Source: Alteromonadales bacterium alter-6D02 (GTDB lineage: Bacteria > Pseudomonadota > Gammaproteobacteria > Enterobacterales > Psychrobiaceae). From it: a stretch of DNA of 64,000 bases. Below, piece by piece: positions 28,191 to 39,692 of this stretch. Position 1 is the stretch's first letter. Each line of letters starts with the position of its first letter. A program made the translations under genes and the position numbers. Location of the stretch: NCBI GenBank assembly GCA_002835545.1, contig PIZK01000010.1:53306-117305 (forward strand), written 5' to 3'. The notes beneath the pieces are model-generated. The model was not told where the DNA came from. It made no database searches and saw only the letters and a list, made by a program, of their open reading frames with translations.

Positions 28191-29822
28191 ATGAAATCAA
28201 ACCTCTGTGTTCTCACTATAGCAGTAGTTAACTTTATTACTGTGATCTTGTTAACGCTTTTAGTTAACAAATTTAGCGATATTACATTCATTACAGTCGC
28301 TCTCGTAGGCATGACTGTGGCTATAGTCACATACACCGCGAGCTATTTCTTTATATTAAAACCACAAAGACAAGCTCAACTGAGAATTAGTGCGTTATTT
28401 GAAGTACCTGAGACTACCCATTGTATTGAAGGGTTAATCAATGAAAGAACTAAACAACTCTCCACAACGGGACGCACGATTAATGATAGTGCCAGTAACC
28501 TTGCGATAAATTCTGCTCAAGTTGCATTTTTTGTTGAGCAATTAGCCAAGGCCATCGATGGTAGTGGTGATGATGTTAATCGAATCGCCATTGCAACCGA
28601 AGAACTTGTCGCTAGTACGAAAGAAATTAACAGTAACGCAGCTAATACATCTGAATTAGCAATTAAAGCAATGGATGCCAGTAGTAATAGCAAAGAGCAG
28701 TTGCTAGATAACTTAGATACGATAAAAACATTGAATACAGGCATTACCAATGCGGCTGATAAAATTCAGTCGCTTGCACAAAAAGCCAGTGAAATACAAA
28801 ACATTACCGATGTCATTGATGGTATTGCTCAGCAAACAAACCTATTAGCGCTTAACGCAGCGATTGAAGCAGCCCGCGCAGGAGAGCAAGGGCGAGGTTT
28901 TGCTGTGGTGGCAGATGAAGTTCGTGCACTTGCCTCTAAAACCGCTGATGCTACAGAACGTATTGGGGTCATGCTCAATGAGATGACTTGTGAAACTCAA
29001 ACCACAACCGATGTGATGAAGGGGGTGGTAGCTCAAACTGATAGTGTGGTAAATGTCACTGAGGCGTTATCAGATTCGCTCGTTGAGATTAGTCAGTTAA
29101 TGGCTGATTCATCACAATCGATTGAGCAAATCAGCATGGCATTAAAAGAGCAAGATGAGACGACTGAAGAGGTCTCTAGTTCAATTACTAATATTGGAGA
29201 GTTCTTAAGACAAAAAGGTGAGGAAACCCAGAAGGTCTCAGATGATGCGTCGCAGTTGGCACGTTCAACAGAAGCAATTTTTGTTGAGTTATCACATTTT
29301 GAGACGGACTCTTTAATAGAACAAATGTACCAGCAAGCGCAACAAGCAGCTAAAGATATTGGTGAGTTATTTGAACAACATATAGCTGATAACTCTATAA
29401 ACCAGAACGAATTATTTGATTTTAGATACACTAAAGTAGCCAATACAAATCCTGTTAAATATAACAGCGCCTTCGACAGTTTTACCGATCAAGTTTTACC
29501 GGCTATTCAAGAACCATTACTCAGTCGCTTTAATGCGATGATATATGCCGGTGCTGTTGATAAAAATGGCTACTTCCCAACGCACAATAATAAATTCTGT
29601 AAGCCGTTAACCGGTGATTTTGATAGCGATGTTGCGAATAACCGCACCAAGCGAATCTTTGATGATGCTACCGGTAGTCGCTGTGGTAGTCATACCGATA
29701 AGTTTTTATTACAAACCTATAAGCGTGATACCGGCGAGATTATGCATGATGTGTCGGCACCTATCTTTGTCAATGGTAAACATTGGGGAGGGTTTAGAAT
29801 TGGTTTTGCGGCTCAAGTTTAA
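28191..29822 (+). CDS. methyl-accepting chemotaxis protein with C-terminal sensor domain
   Basis: A 543-residue chemoreceptor with the usual order reversed. Two N-terminal membrane segments (about residues 7-27 and 33-53) have almost no periplasmic loop between them. The methyl-accepting domain follows, with the tip [23 protein letters not shown] and [17 protein letters not shown]. After it, about 150 residues form a separate C-terminal domain with [40 protein letters not shown] and [33 protein letters not shown]. That domain resembles the Cache/PAS-like sensor found at the C-terminus of some proteobacterial receptors, so sensing is probably cytoplasmic. The ligand is unknown. Confidence 0.85.
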   Translation: MKSNLCVLTIAVVNFITVILLTLLVNKFSDITFITVALVGMTVAIVTYTASYFFILKPQRQAQLRISALFEVPETTHCIEGLINERTKQLSTTGRTINDSASNLAINSAQVAFFVEQLAKAIDGSGDDVNRIAIATEELVASTKEINSNAANTSELAIKAMDASSNSKEQLLDNLDTIKTLNTGITNAADKIQSLAQKASEIQNITDVIDGIAQQTNLLALNAAIEAARAGEQGRGFAVVADEVRALASKTADATERIGVMLNEMTCETQTTTDVMKGVVAQTDSVVNVTEALSDSLVEISQLMADSSQSIEQISMALKEQDETTEEVSSSITNIGEFLRQKGEETQKVSDDASQLARSTEAIFVELSHFETDSLIEQMYQQAQQAAKDIGELFEQHIADNSINQNELFDFRYTKVANTNPVKYNSAFDSFTDQVLPAIQEPLLSRFNAMIYAGAVDKNGYFPTHNNKFCKPLTGDFDSDVANNRTKRIFDDATGSRCGSHTDKFLLQTYKRDTGEIMHDVSAPIFVNGKHWGGFRIGFAAQV

Positions 29823-29848
29823 CCGTCACGGCTTTTTAATTTAGTGGT

Positions 29849-29884
29849 TAATAAGGCATGCTCTATGAGGAGCATGCCTTATTA
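29849..29884. terminator. bidirectional terminator between chemoreceptor and M14 peptidase genes
   Basis: TAATAAGGCATGCTC (29849-29863) pairs perfectly with GAGCATGCCTTATTA (29870-29884). It lies between two convergent genes. Confidence 0.85.
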
Positions 29885-29892
29885 TATCAACC

Positions 29893-31707
29893 TTACCACT
29901 GTCTAAATACTGGGTAGCGACGATGATTGCGATCATAAAATGGTGAGCGTTGGTAAAACCAAGCAAGCCTAGCACGTGGGTTATCTGCAAAGGCCTTATC
30001 GCTTGCAAGCTTGGCTGTAAATTCTGCCTTGAGTTGTGGGGATTGAGCAAGCATTTCATTGGCTAGAGGGACAATCGCATAACCTTCGATATACTCAGTG
30101 CGTTGAAAGATAGTATTAAATACCCCCCATTGGAACAATGAATCAGGGCCTTTAGGCTCAAGTAAACTAAAGGCTAACTTTCCTAATGCTTGGTCTGTTG
30201 ATATTCGCACAGAACCGACAGGGAGGGTGATTTTTATTTTTTTCGTAGTGAAATCAGCTTTCACTCGCATCGCACCTTCATAAGGCCTTTTACCAAATAC
30301 CTCGTTTGTCGCCATTGATTGTTCGAGTGTTAATGTCTGAGCTTGCGCTAACGTTGTGATCTCAATGCCATGGTGCTTGAGAGTGTCAATCGCCTGGGTT
30401 TGTTCTGGCATTAGCCAGTACGCTTTAGGAACTTTAGTGACATTGTTCACCACATCCTTCTTATAAAATGGCATTGTTTTATACAGCTTTTTCGTGCCCA
30501 GCCACCTCACTTGTTTTGCTCCTGAAATGGGATCATCAAAGCGTTCATAATCGATGCCTTTAAATGCAATTGGAGTTGGCTTATTGTGACTCCAGTTTAA
30601 AGCTAATTCGCTGGGTCTGGACTGCTTGTCTTGTGTGATCGCAAGCGTTAGCTCCTTTCCAAAGTGATTCATCACTTGTAACGATGATTCAAGAAAAACG
30701 TAAGTGCCTAGTACTCGCTGGCGGTAAGGTTTTAACGAATGATTCTCAACGAGAACGGTTGGCAGGTGGCGTGCTGCGCCATAGCCGTCGCTGTAGCGTG
30801 GCGTTGAAACCCAGTCTTTGATCCCTTGTTTTATATCGCTATTATCCATGGCAAAGACTAAAGGGCCGGGAACGTGACCGTTGCTACTTAAGTCTTTATC
30901 TACGTGTGGCCGATAATAATCTTCAAACCATTGGGCGATACGTGGCGAGTAACTATGCTTGGCAAAGGTACCGTAAGTAATGTCATATTGATAGTCAGTA
31001 CCATCGGTCACATGTAGGTCAAGATAGAGGCTTGGCTCGTAGTGGTTAATAAGCTTAAGCATTGCCTGCATCTCAACACTTTGTGCCTTAGCGTAATCTC
31101 GATTTAAGTTAAGGTTTGTAGCTGTGCTACGCCAGCCCATATTCGTTGGACCGCGCTGATTGACTCTATTGTATATCGAACTATTTTCATGACCATCAGC
31201 ATTAAAAATAGGAACAAATAATAGGTCTATGTTTTCAATAAGCGCTAGTTTTTTACCTAACGTAAAGTCGCGCAGCATCATTAACCCAGCGTCTTTACCA
31301 TCAATCTCTCCAGAGTGAATTCCTGCCTGGGCTAATACGCTTGGTCTGTTCTTCGCGTTAAAGTCCGTAGAAACATGAATTAAGGGCAACTGTCGCCCTT
31401 GAGCTGTGCGGCCAAAATAACTTAACTTAATGAGCGGTGAGCTTGCTGCTAACTGCTCCAAATAGCGTATAGTTTGTTGATAGTCTGGCGTCGTATTGAA
31501 ATCGCTTTGCTCAATCGGTGTCTGGCGATGAAATCTAGATTCAACCAGTTGCTCGCTGGCTCCGTGCCACGCTAGAGTCGGCGGTAAAAACTGTTGTGGA
31601 TTTTCAATCTTGATTGAATGGTCCTTGGCGTTGCTATTTTGAGGTAAGAGAGTTAAACCTAAGCAACCCGCAATCAATGGCGGTAGCAGGGCGATATTTT
31701 TTAGCAT
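29893..31707 (-). CDS. secreted M14 family zinc carboxypeptidase
   Basis: A 604-residue exported metallopeptidase. The mature part carries the M14 metal motif HSGE in AQAGIHSGEIDGKDAG (zinc His and Glu), a second zinc His in LYLDLHVTDGTDYQYD, and a catalytic-type Glu in TVLVENHSLKPY. The frame is open from 31800, but the hisIE terminator lies at 31738-31765, and the ATG at 31707 begins a clean signal peptide (LKNIALLPPLIAGCLGLTLL). I therefore start it at 31707. It probably trims peptides in the periplasm or outside the cell. It follows the his operon but is not part of it. Confidence 0.85.
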   Translation of the reverse strand: MLKNIALLPPLIAGCLGLTLLPQNSNAKDHSIKIENPQQFLPPTLAWHGASEQLVESRFHRQTPIEQSDFNTTPDYQQTIRYLEQLAASSPLIKLSYFGRTAQGRQLPLIHVSTDFNAKNRPSVLAQAGIHSGEIDGKDAGLMMLRDFTLGKKLALIENIDLLFVPIFNADGHENSSIYNRVNQRGPTNMGWRSTATNLNLNRDYAKAQSVEMQAMLKLINHYEPSLYLDLHVTDGTDYQYDITYGTFAKHSYSPRIAQWFEDYYRPHVDKDLSSNGHVPGPLVFAMDNSDIKQGIKDWVSTPRYSDGYGAARHLPTVLVENHSLKPYRQRVLGTYVFLESSLQVMNHFGKELTLAITQDKQSRPSELALNWSHNKPTPIAFKGIDYERFDDPISGAKQVRWLGTKKLYKTMPFYKKDVVNNVTKVPKAYWLMPEQTQAIDTLKHHGIEITTLAQAQTLTLEQSMATNEVFGKRPYEGAMRVKADFTTKKIKITLPVGSVRISTDQALGKLAFSLLEPKGPDSLFQWGVFNTIFQRTEYIEGYAIVPLANEMLAQSPQLKAEFTAKLASDKAFADNPRARLAWFYQRSPFYDRNHRRYPVFRQW

Positions 31708-31737
31708 GAGTATTATTCTTATAATTGCGATAGACAT

Positions 31738-31765
31738 AAAAAAAGCTGCAAATGCTTGCAGCTTT
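31738..31765 (-). terminator. terminator of the his operon
   Basis: GCTGCAA (31745-31751) pairs with TTGCAGC (31756-31762), flanked by A and T, giving seven T on the minus strand. It stands 55 bases past the hisIE stop and fixes the next gene's start downstream of it. Confidence 0.93.
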
Positions 31766-31819
31766 ATGTCAAATTTAGCGTAATCAAGGCGATTAAGCAA
31801 TCGTCATCGGCAGGGGATG

Positions 31820-32427
31820 TTATTTATGACGTTGGCGGAGATTGTCCATAACTTCTGACATTGGTACACCTTTACCACGTAACAATACCAAAAGGTGGTA
31901 AAGTAAATCAGAAGATTCATTAATTAATTCTTCTCGATCATTAGTGGCAGCTGCTAATGCAACTTCAACACCTTCTTCCCCGACCTTTTGCGCCATGCGT
32001 TTGACGCCTCGTTTAAACAATGAACTAGTGTAACTGGCCTCATCTGGGTTGTTATATCGCTGCTCTATCACATTATCAAGGTGGCCGATGAAGTCGAGAG
32101 CAAAGCCTTTACTATCATCAAAGCAGCTTTGCGTACCTAAGTGGCATGTCGGGCCTGCAGGTGTTGCCATGATCAACAAAGTATCGTTATCACAGTCTTT
32201 TGCAATATCAACCACGGTTAAGAAATCACCCGACGTTTCTCCTTTGGTCCATAAGCGCTGTTTAGTGCGTGAGAAAAAAGTTACTTGGCCTAACTCGAGG
32301 GTTTTATTGAGCGCTTCTTGATTCATATAACCTAACATCAGCACTTTACCGTTATAGGCATCTTGCACGACAACAGGCATCATATTATCAACTTTTACCC
32401 AGTCAAGGGATTCAATTTTCTGATCTG

Positions 32428-32434
<7 letters not shown>
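31820..32434 (-). CDS. hisI: bifunctional phosphoribosyl-AMP cyclohydrolase/phosphoribosyl-ATP pyrophosphatase
   Basis: Catalyses steps two and three of histidine synthesis. The 204-residue fusion (often called hisIE) has an N-terminal cyclohydrolase part ([49 protein letters not shown], zinc Cys in [12 protein letters not shown]) and a C-terminal pyrophosphatase part ([29 protein letters not shown]). It is the last gene of the operon; its start overlaps hisF by 7 bases and a terminator follows. Confidence 0.96.
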
Positions 32435-34548
<2,114 letters not shown>

Positions 34549-34549
<1 letters not shown>

Positions 34550-35616
34550 TACAAAACTCCTTTGCTACTTGGTAGTTCAGTACCTTCAACTTTGATTGCT
34601 TGACGCAAGGTGCGTCCAAAGGATTTAAATATCCCTTCGACTAGATGATGTGTATTCTCTCCTTCACCTTTTATGTGCAAGGTTGCGGCCATTGCATTGG
34701 TCAATGAGTGGAAAAAATGCGGCACCATTTCAGTGGCTAATTCACCGACACGTTCATTGGCGAATTGAGCCTCAAACTCTAGCCAACCACGTCCAGATAA
34801 ATCGAGAGCACATTGGCATAGACACTCATCCATTGGCAGAGTAAAACCGAAACGGCCTATACCCCGCTTATCGCCTAGTGCCTTCTTTAGAGCTGTTCCT
34901 AGTGCAATTGCCGTATCTTCAACGCTGTGATGATCATCGATGTGTAAATCACCGGTCACAGCAACGTTTAATTCAAAACCGCCGTGGGTAGCAATTTGAT
35001 CTAGCATGTGGTCGAAGAATCCTATGCCTGTGCTAATCACGCTGCTACCTTGTTTATCAAGGTTAACACTGACATTGATTTGAGTTTCTTTGGTATTTCG
35101 AATGACTTGTGCTGTGCGTTCTTTAACGGTTAACGCACGTGCAATATCATTCCAGTTAAGGGTTTTAGGGTGATATTTAAAGGCACGAATCCCCATGTTT
35201 TTGGCTAATTCGACGTCAGTATCACGGTCACCAATGACAAAGCTGTTTTCAAAATCGACTTGACCTTGTTGTAATAACTCACTGACCAAACCTAGGCGTG
35301 GTTTACGACAGGCACAGTTTTCATGGTCAAAGTGTGGACAAATCAAGACATCATCAAAGGTAACCCCTTGTGAGGCGAAGATATCCATCATCTTGTTATG
35401 GGCTAAATCAAAATCAGCCGTTGGGAAGCTCTCCGTGCCTAATCCATCTTGATTTGAGACCATGATTAAGCGGTAACCCGCTTGTTGTAGCTGCAATAAT
35501 ACAGGCACAACATTAGGTTCAAAGACCAGCTTTTCAAGGGTGTCTAGTTGTTTATCAATGGCTGGTTCTTCAACAAGAGTGCCATCACGATCTATAAATA
35601 AAATTTTGCTTCTCAT
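34549..35616 (-). CDS. hisB: bifunctional histidinol-phosphatase/imidazoleglycerol-phosphate dehydratase
   Basis: A fusion of two enzymes of histidine synthesis, 355 residues as in E. coli. The N-terminal HAD phosphatase has FIDRDGTLV (nucleophile and acid Asp), VSNQDGLGT and a zinc-binding [14 protein letters not shown] loop. The C-terminal dehydratase, from about residue 170, has the manganese-binding motifs [30 protein letters not shown] and [13 protein letters not shown]. The gap of 74 bases to hisC is the largest inside the operon and contains an AT-rich near-palindrome around 35669-35693. Confidence 0.96.
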
Positions 35617-35690
35617 TGTGCTCTCGACTATTGCTCTCTCAACGGGGAGTACATTGGTTTTTGGCGTAATTAATTGAATATCAATATTAA

Positions 35691-36755
35691 TTAGGCCGCT
35701 TGTTGTTTTGCTATTTGCTGTAAGGTTTCGATTAGCCGTTTCATTTCACTGCGGCTGCCAATACTAAATCGTAAGCAGTTCTCTAAAGTTGCGACATTAG
35801 ACTGATTACGGACCACGATGCCGGCTTCACCTAACGCGTTAAACCAGCGCTGATCGTTAAAACGAATCAAGATAAAGTTAGCACCTGAGCTATACACATT
35901 ACTGACGCCTTCTAGAACACTGACTTGCTTCTTAAACTTTGCGGCAAGCTGGTTAAGCTCTGCGACGTGCTCCTTCATTATTTGAACGCCTGCTTCGGTC
36001 AAGCGTTCACTAGCTATCTCAGCAACGGGGGCTGGAATAGGGTAAGGAGCAATGACCTTTTTAGCTAATTCGATAATGCCTTGATTCGCTAACATGAAAC
36101 CACAGCGAAGCCCTGCTAGGGCAAAAGCTTTTGATAATGTGCGTAGCACCACTAAGTTAGGGTATTGTTTAATCAATGACGCCATTGATAGTTCAGGTGA
36201 AAATTCAATATAAGCTTCATCTACAACAACGATGCATTGTTGCGACAATTTGGCGACAATAGGCTCTAGTTGTTGAGGCGTTAATGTCGAGCCCGTTGGG
36301 TTGTTTGGATTACAAATAAATAATAACTTACTGCCATTAAGTTTATCCGTTAACTGAGGATCTAGCTCCCAACTGTCGGTTAGCGGCACTGTATTGACCG
36401 CGACATTGCAAGTAGCTGCGCTGATGGCGTACATACCATAGGTTGGGGTACAGATAGTGATGCTATCTTGCCCCGGGATACAGAAGGTACGAATGAGTAA
36501 TTCGATTGCTTCATCGGCCCCACGACTTGCCAGCACTTGTTCTGGTGTCAGCTGGCTATAGCGACTGTAATTTTCAATTAAAGCATCAGGTTGAAACTCT
36601 GGATAGCGGTTGTAACTTGGCTCTGTTTCCGCAAAAGGGGACTCGTTTGCGTTAAGCCAAATATCACCACTACCACCTATTCGGCGCGCCGATTGATAGG
36701 GGGTCATCGCGAGTAGTTCGGGTCTAGCAAGTTGTTGGGCTAGGCTATTGCTCAT
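35691..36755 (-). CDS. hisC: histidinol-phosphate aminotransferase
   Basis: A PLP-dependent class I/II aminotransferase that makes histidinol phosphate. In the 354-residue protein, LNANESPF is at the N-terminus, the cofactor lysine is in [17 protein letters not shown], the [11 protein letters not shown] segment holds the PLP Asn, VVDEAYIEF contains the ring-contacting Asp, and a C-terminal Arg binds the carboxylate (LRFSIGS). It overlaps hisD by 11 bases. Confidence 0.96.
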   Translation of the reverse strand: MSNSLAQQLARPELLAMTPYQSARRIGGSGDIWLNANESPFAETEPSYNRYPEFQPDALIENYSRYSQLTPEQVLASRGADEAIELLIRTFCIPGQDSITICTPTYGMYAISAATCNVAVNTVPLTDSWELDPQLTDKLNGSKLLFICNPNNPTGSTLTPQQLEPIVAKLSQQCIVVVDEAYIEFSPELSMASLIKQYPNLVVLRTLSKAFALAGLRCGFMLANQGIIELAKKVIAPYPIPAPVAEIASERLTEAGVQIMKEHVAELNQLAAKFKKQVSVLEGVSNVYSSGANFILIRFNDQRWFNALGEAGIVVRNQSNVATLENCLRFSIGSRSEMKRLIETLQQIAKQQAA

Positions 36756-38043
36756 TGTGTTCTCCCTGATCTAAACGGATTGTTACGGCATTTCTGTGGG
36801 CGTCGAGCCCTTCGGCTGTTGCCATTGGGCAGATGCTGTTAGCTAATGTGCTTAAGCCTGAAAATGTCAGTTCTTGTACGGTGAATCGGCGTGAAAAGTC
36901 AGCAAGACTTAAGCTCGAATAACTATTACACATACCGTAGGTTGGTAAAACATGGTTAGTACCACTAGCGTAATCACCCGCTGACTCTGGACTCCAGCGT
37001 CCTAGAAACACTGAGCCCGCTGCGTAAATAGCATCAAGCACTGTCCGAGGCTGCTCGGTTTGAATGATCAAATGCTCAGGTGCATAGAGATTACTGATGG
37101 CAATAGCTTGATTGAGATCGTCGGTGACAAAAATACGGCTGTGTTCGATTGCTTGACGGGCAATTTCTTGTCGGGTTAGTTTATTTAATTGATTCTCAAC
37201 TTCTATGGACACTTGCTTAGCAACCTCACTACAAGGGGTGAGTAAGATTGCTTGCGAGTCAGTACCATGTTCCGCCTGAGATAATAAATCAGCAGCGACG
37301 AAAGCAGGGTTCGCTTGCTCATCAGCGATCACTAGCACTTCAGAGGGGCCTGCTGGCATATCAATTGAAGCACCGCCGATAGCCATTGCCACTTGCTTTT
37401 TCGCTTCGGTGACAAAGCGGTTGCCAGGACCGAATATTTTGTCAACCTTAGGGACGGATTCACTGCCATAAGCCATCGCTGCTACGGCTTGAGCGCCACC
37501 GATTTGGTATATTTTTGAAACACCACAGAGCTTAGCGGTATATAAAATGACATCCGAAATGGGCGGCGGCGAACATAAAACTATTTGCGGACAACCTGCG
37601 ATCATGGCTGGGATTGCTGTCATCAAGACAGTCGATGGAAGAGGCGCACTTCCTCCTGGAGTATACAGACCAACACTTTGTAATGCTTGTGTGCGTAATT
37701 CACATTGAACCCCAGGGGTTGTCTCAACGACAATGTCTTGACTCAGTTGAGCGCGGTGAAAGGTCTCAATGTTTGTTTTAGCCATTGCTAAAGCGGCTTT
37801 TAATTCCGCTGAGACATTCGCTTGTGCGGCGTCAATAGCCTCAGGTGACACAGCAATATGCTCAAGGCTAATGTTATCAAATCGTGTCGCATACTCTTTT
37901 AATGCTGCGTCACCATTTTGCTTAACATTGTCGATGATATTGGCCACTTGCTGCTGCAACATCGCTGAGTTTTCAAGAGCAGGGCGCTGCAACTGTAATT
38001 GTTGCTGCTCGGTGGTTAATTGTGACCAAGTTAATGTGCGCAT
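36745..38043 (-). CDS. hisD: histidinol dehydrogenase
   Basis: HisD oxidises histidinol to histidine in two NAD+-dependent steps. The 432-residue protein (E. coli 434) has [18 protein letters not shown], the [15 protein letters not shown] segment, [32 protein letters not shown] with zinc and substrate residues, and the [15 protein letters not shown] signature near the C-terminus. It starts 6 bases after hisG. Confidence 0.97.
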   Translation of the reverse strand: MRTLTWSQLTTEQQQLQLQRPALENSAMLQQQVANIIDNVKQNGDAALKEYATRFDNISLEHIAVSPEAIDAAQANVSAELKAALAMAKTNIETFHRAQLSQDIVVETTPGVQCELRTQALQSVGLYTPGGSAPLPSTVLMTAIPAMIAGCPQIVLCSPPPISDVILYTAKLCGVSKIYQIGGAQAVAAMAYGSESVPKVDKIFGPGNRFVTEAKKQVAMAIGGASIDMPAGPSEVLVIADEQANPAFVAADLLSQAEHGTDSQAILLTPCSEVAKQVSIEVENQLNKLTRQEIARQAIEHSRIFVTDDLNQAIAISNLYAPEHLIIQTEQPRTVLDAIYAAGSVFLGRWSPESAGDYASGTNHVLPTYGMCNSYSSLSLADFSRRFTVQELTFSGLSTLANSICPMATAEGLDAHRNAVTIRLDQGEHNEQ

Positions 38044-38049
38044 GACTCT

Positions 38050-38946
38050 CTACCCCAACATTTTTTCTATCGGCATGACGAGGATCGAGCTTGCGCCAAG
38101 GGTTTTAAGCTCTTCCATAGTTTCCCAAAATAGTGTTTCACTACTAACCGCGTGAACGGCTACTTTACCATCATCACTTAATGGTAAGATCGTTGGGTTT
38201 TCAGCACCGGGTAATAGACTAATGATCTTGTCAACGTTGTCTTTTGGCGCGTGAAGCATGATGTATTTTGATTCACGTGCCTGAATCACACCATTAAAGC
38301 GTGTGAGTAATTTATCGAGTAACTGCTGTTTTTCAGCACTGAGTTTGTTTTTTGACTGGATTAATACTGCTTGGCTCTCAAAGAATACTTGAGACTCTTT
38401 TAAGCCATTAGCTTCGAGTGTCGCACCAGTTGAAACCAGATCACAAATAGCATCGGCAATACCTGCGCGCGGTGCAACTTCGACAGAGCCCTTTAACGTT
38501 ACACTGGTGAAGTCAACATTGTTACTGTCTAAGTAGCGTTTTAATAAATGCGGGTATGACGTTGCAATACGTTGACCTTGAAACTGTTGTACGCCCGTGT
38601 ATTTCACTTCCGATGGGATAGCTAAAGATAAACGGCAACCACCAAAATCAAGACGTTTTAATACATCGTACTCACTTGGGGCGTTAGCGGCGATACGTTC
38701 TAACTCTGTTTCTTCTAGCTCATTTTCGCCAATGATACCTAAATCACAAACACCATCCATGATTAGCGTTGGAATGTCGTCATCTCGAACAAGCAATAAG
38801 TCAATGGGTTGATTGGTGGCGTGAGCAATTAAACGCTGAGAGTTGGTGTTGAATTTGACGCCACTACCTTTTAGTAGCTTTTTGGCTTCGTCAGATAGGC
38901 GACCTTTTTTTTGAATCGCGATACGTAATCTGTTGCTTGTTTGCAT
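38050..38946 (-). CDS. hisG: ATP phosphoribosyltransferase (long form)
   Basis: HisG starts histidine synthesis by joining ATP and PRPP and is usually feedback-inhibited by histidine. The 298-residue long form has [20 protein letters not shown], the [15 protein letters not shown]-type region, and the PRPP loop [16 protein letters not shown]; the C-terminal ACT-like regulatory domain holds the histidine site. The frame opens 15 bases earlier at a TTG, but the ATG at 38946 is preceded by GGAG at the right distance, so I take 38946. It follows the attenuator directly. Confidence 0.96.
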   Translation of the reverse strand: MQTSNRLRIAIQKKGRLSDEAKKLLKGSGVKFNTNSQRLIAHATNQPIDLLLVRDDDIPTLIMDGVCDLGIIGENELEETELERIAANAPSEYDVLKRLDFGGCRLSLAIPSEVKYTGVQQFQGQRIATSYPHLLKRYLDSNNVDFTSVTLKGSVEVAPRAGIADAICDLVSTGATLEANGLKESQVFFESQAVLIQSKNKLSAEKQQLLDKLLTRFNGVIQARESKYIMLHAPKDNVDKIISLLPGAENPTILPLSDDGKVAVHAVSSETLFWETMEELKTLGASSILVMPIEKMLG

Positions 38947-38964
38947 TTTTTGTTGCTCCAAAAT

Positions 38965-38990
38965 AAAAAACCTCTGGTCTTCCAGAGGTT
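38965..38990 (-). terminator. his attenuator terminator
   Basis: On the minus strand CCTCTGG (38988-38982) pairs with CCAGAGG (38977-38971) around AAGA, with two flanking A-T pairs, followed by six T. It lies between the leader peptide and hisG, 19 bases before the hisG start. Confidence 0.92.
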
Positions 38991-39007
38991 CATCGTTTTG
39001 TGCAACC

Positions 39008-39037
39008 GCTGGAAGATGTTATTTGTAATCTTCCAGC
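39008..39037 (-). promoter_or_regulatory. his leader hairpin competing with the attenuator
   Basis: A 10-bp stem pairs GCTGGAAGAT with ATCTTCCAGC around a 10-base loop. The second arm (ATCTTCCAG) is also complementary to CTGGAAGA inside the terminator arm, so stalling of ribosomes on the histidine codons would free it to form an antiterminator. Confidence 0.85.
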
Positions 39038-39054
39038 CGAATAGTTCCTGAAAG

Positions 39055-39099
39055 TTACCGGATAATATGATGGTGGTGATGGTTCAGGATAATATTCAT
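39055..39099 (-). CDS. hisL: his operon leader peptide
   Basis: A 14-residue peptide, MNIILNHHHHHIIR, with five consecutive His codons, lies immediately before the stem-loops and hisG. This is the sensor of a classical ribosome-mediated attenuator: when charged tRNA-His is scarce, the ribosome stalls in the His run and transcription reads through. It is shorter than the E. coli leader, which has seven His. Confidence 0.93.
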   Translation of the reverse strand: MNIILNHHHHHIIR

Positions 39100-39353
39100 A
39101 TGTTAGCCAAACGTTAATAACTGTTTAAAAGATGATTGATACAGTAAGATAGGCCGTGAACAATTGCAATGGCTTTTAACAAAAAAAACCTTAGACTTAT
39201 GGCTATTTCTCGCTGCTTTTCTCGAAGTTTACTACTTTTATCTAATAATTTGTTTAAGCTACTGTTCTGTCGATAAAATTTTTAGACTAAATGTTAATAT
39301 ACTTTGTTACAAAGACTTTATGTTTAATACTATTGACCTAGTTCGACTTTTGT

Positions 39354-39370
39354 TTTAACTTTAGGTTAAA
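39354..39370. promoter_or_regulatory. inverted repeat before the small membrane protein gene
   Basis: TTTAAC (39354-39359) and GTTAAA (39365-39370) flank a 5-base spacer just after a -35-like TTGACC (39333-39338). It could be an operator overlapping the -10 region; AT-rich chance is possible. Confidence 0.3.
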
Positions 39371-39393
39371 TATTAAACAGAGAAGGGTGTTTT

Positions 39394-39573
39394 ATGAGAG
39401 ACTTAAATCGAAGTATCATACTGCTTCTGTATATCGCTGTTGCAGTCGCTTGCTATCTTTTTGGTACGGTATCTGGGGTGATGGTGTTCATTATGTTAGG
39501 CGTTGGCTTAGAGCTGGCGTTTGGACTTGGTTTGTTTGGCCGTCAAGGTTCGGGAGATCAGAAAACCCAGTGA
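39394..39573 (+). CDS. small two-helix membrane protein, unknown
   Basis: A 59-residue hydrophobic protein starting MRDLNRSIILLLY. Two membrane helices are visible (about residues 8-24 and 27-48) joined by a short GTVSG turn, with a polar tail GRQGSGDQKTQ. The ATG at 39394 has a strong ribosome site (AGAAGGG, 7 to 10 bases upstream). A hairpin at 39631-39655 follows. The ORF is well formed by start, ribosome site and amphipathic layout but I do not recognise the family; a different frame over the same bases is less plausible. It lies between the divergent his leader and the convergent receptor gene. Confidence 0.7.
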   Translation: MRDLNRSIILLLYIAVAVACYLFGTVSGVMVFIMLGVGLELAFGLGLFGRQGSGDQKTQ

Positions 39574-39630
39574 ACCTATCCCAATATTAGTAACTTTTCA
39601 TAAAGAGACATTCCTTATTTACAAATGTAT

Positions 39631-39655
39631 ATGCCGCCGTAAGCTACAGCGGCAT
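39631..39655. terminator. hairpin between small membrane protein and receptor genes
   Basis: ATGCCGC (39631-39637) pairs with GCGGCAT (39649-39655) around an 11-base loop. The T tracts on either side are weak, so it may end one or both convergent transcripts. Confidence 0.5.
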
Positions 39656-39692
39656 CATAAAACATGCCGTTAATGCGCTATTACTGTATAGC

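Noticed and set aside
39164-39358. A 64-codon plus-strand frame upstream of the small membrane protein gene
   Set aside because: It has no ribosome site and ends in the promoter region; the better supported gene starts at 39394.
39387-39590. A 67-codon plus-strand frame in another register over the small membrane protein gene
   Set aside because: The 39394 frame has a proper ribosome site and a coherent two-helix layout; this one has an erratic composition rich in Tyr, Cys, Trp and Arg.
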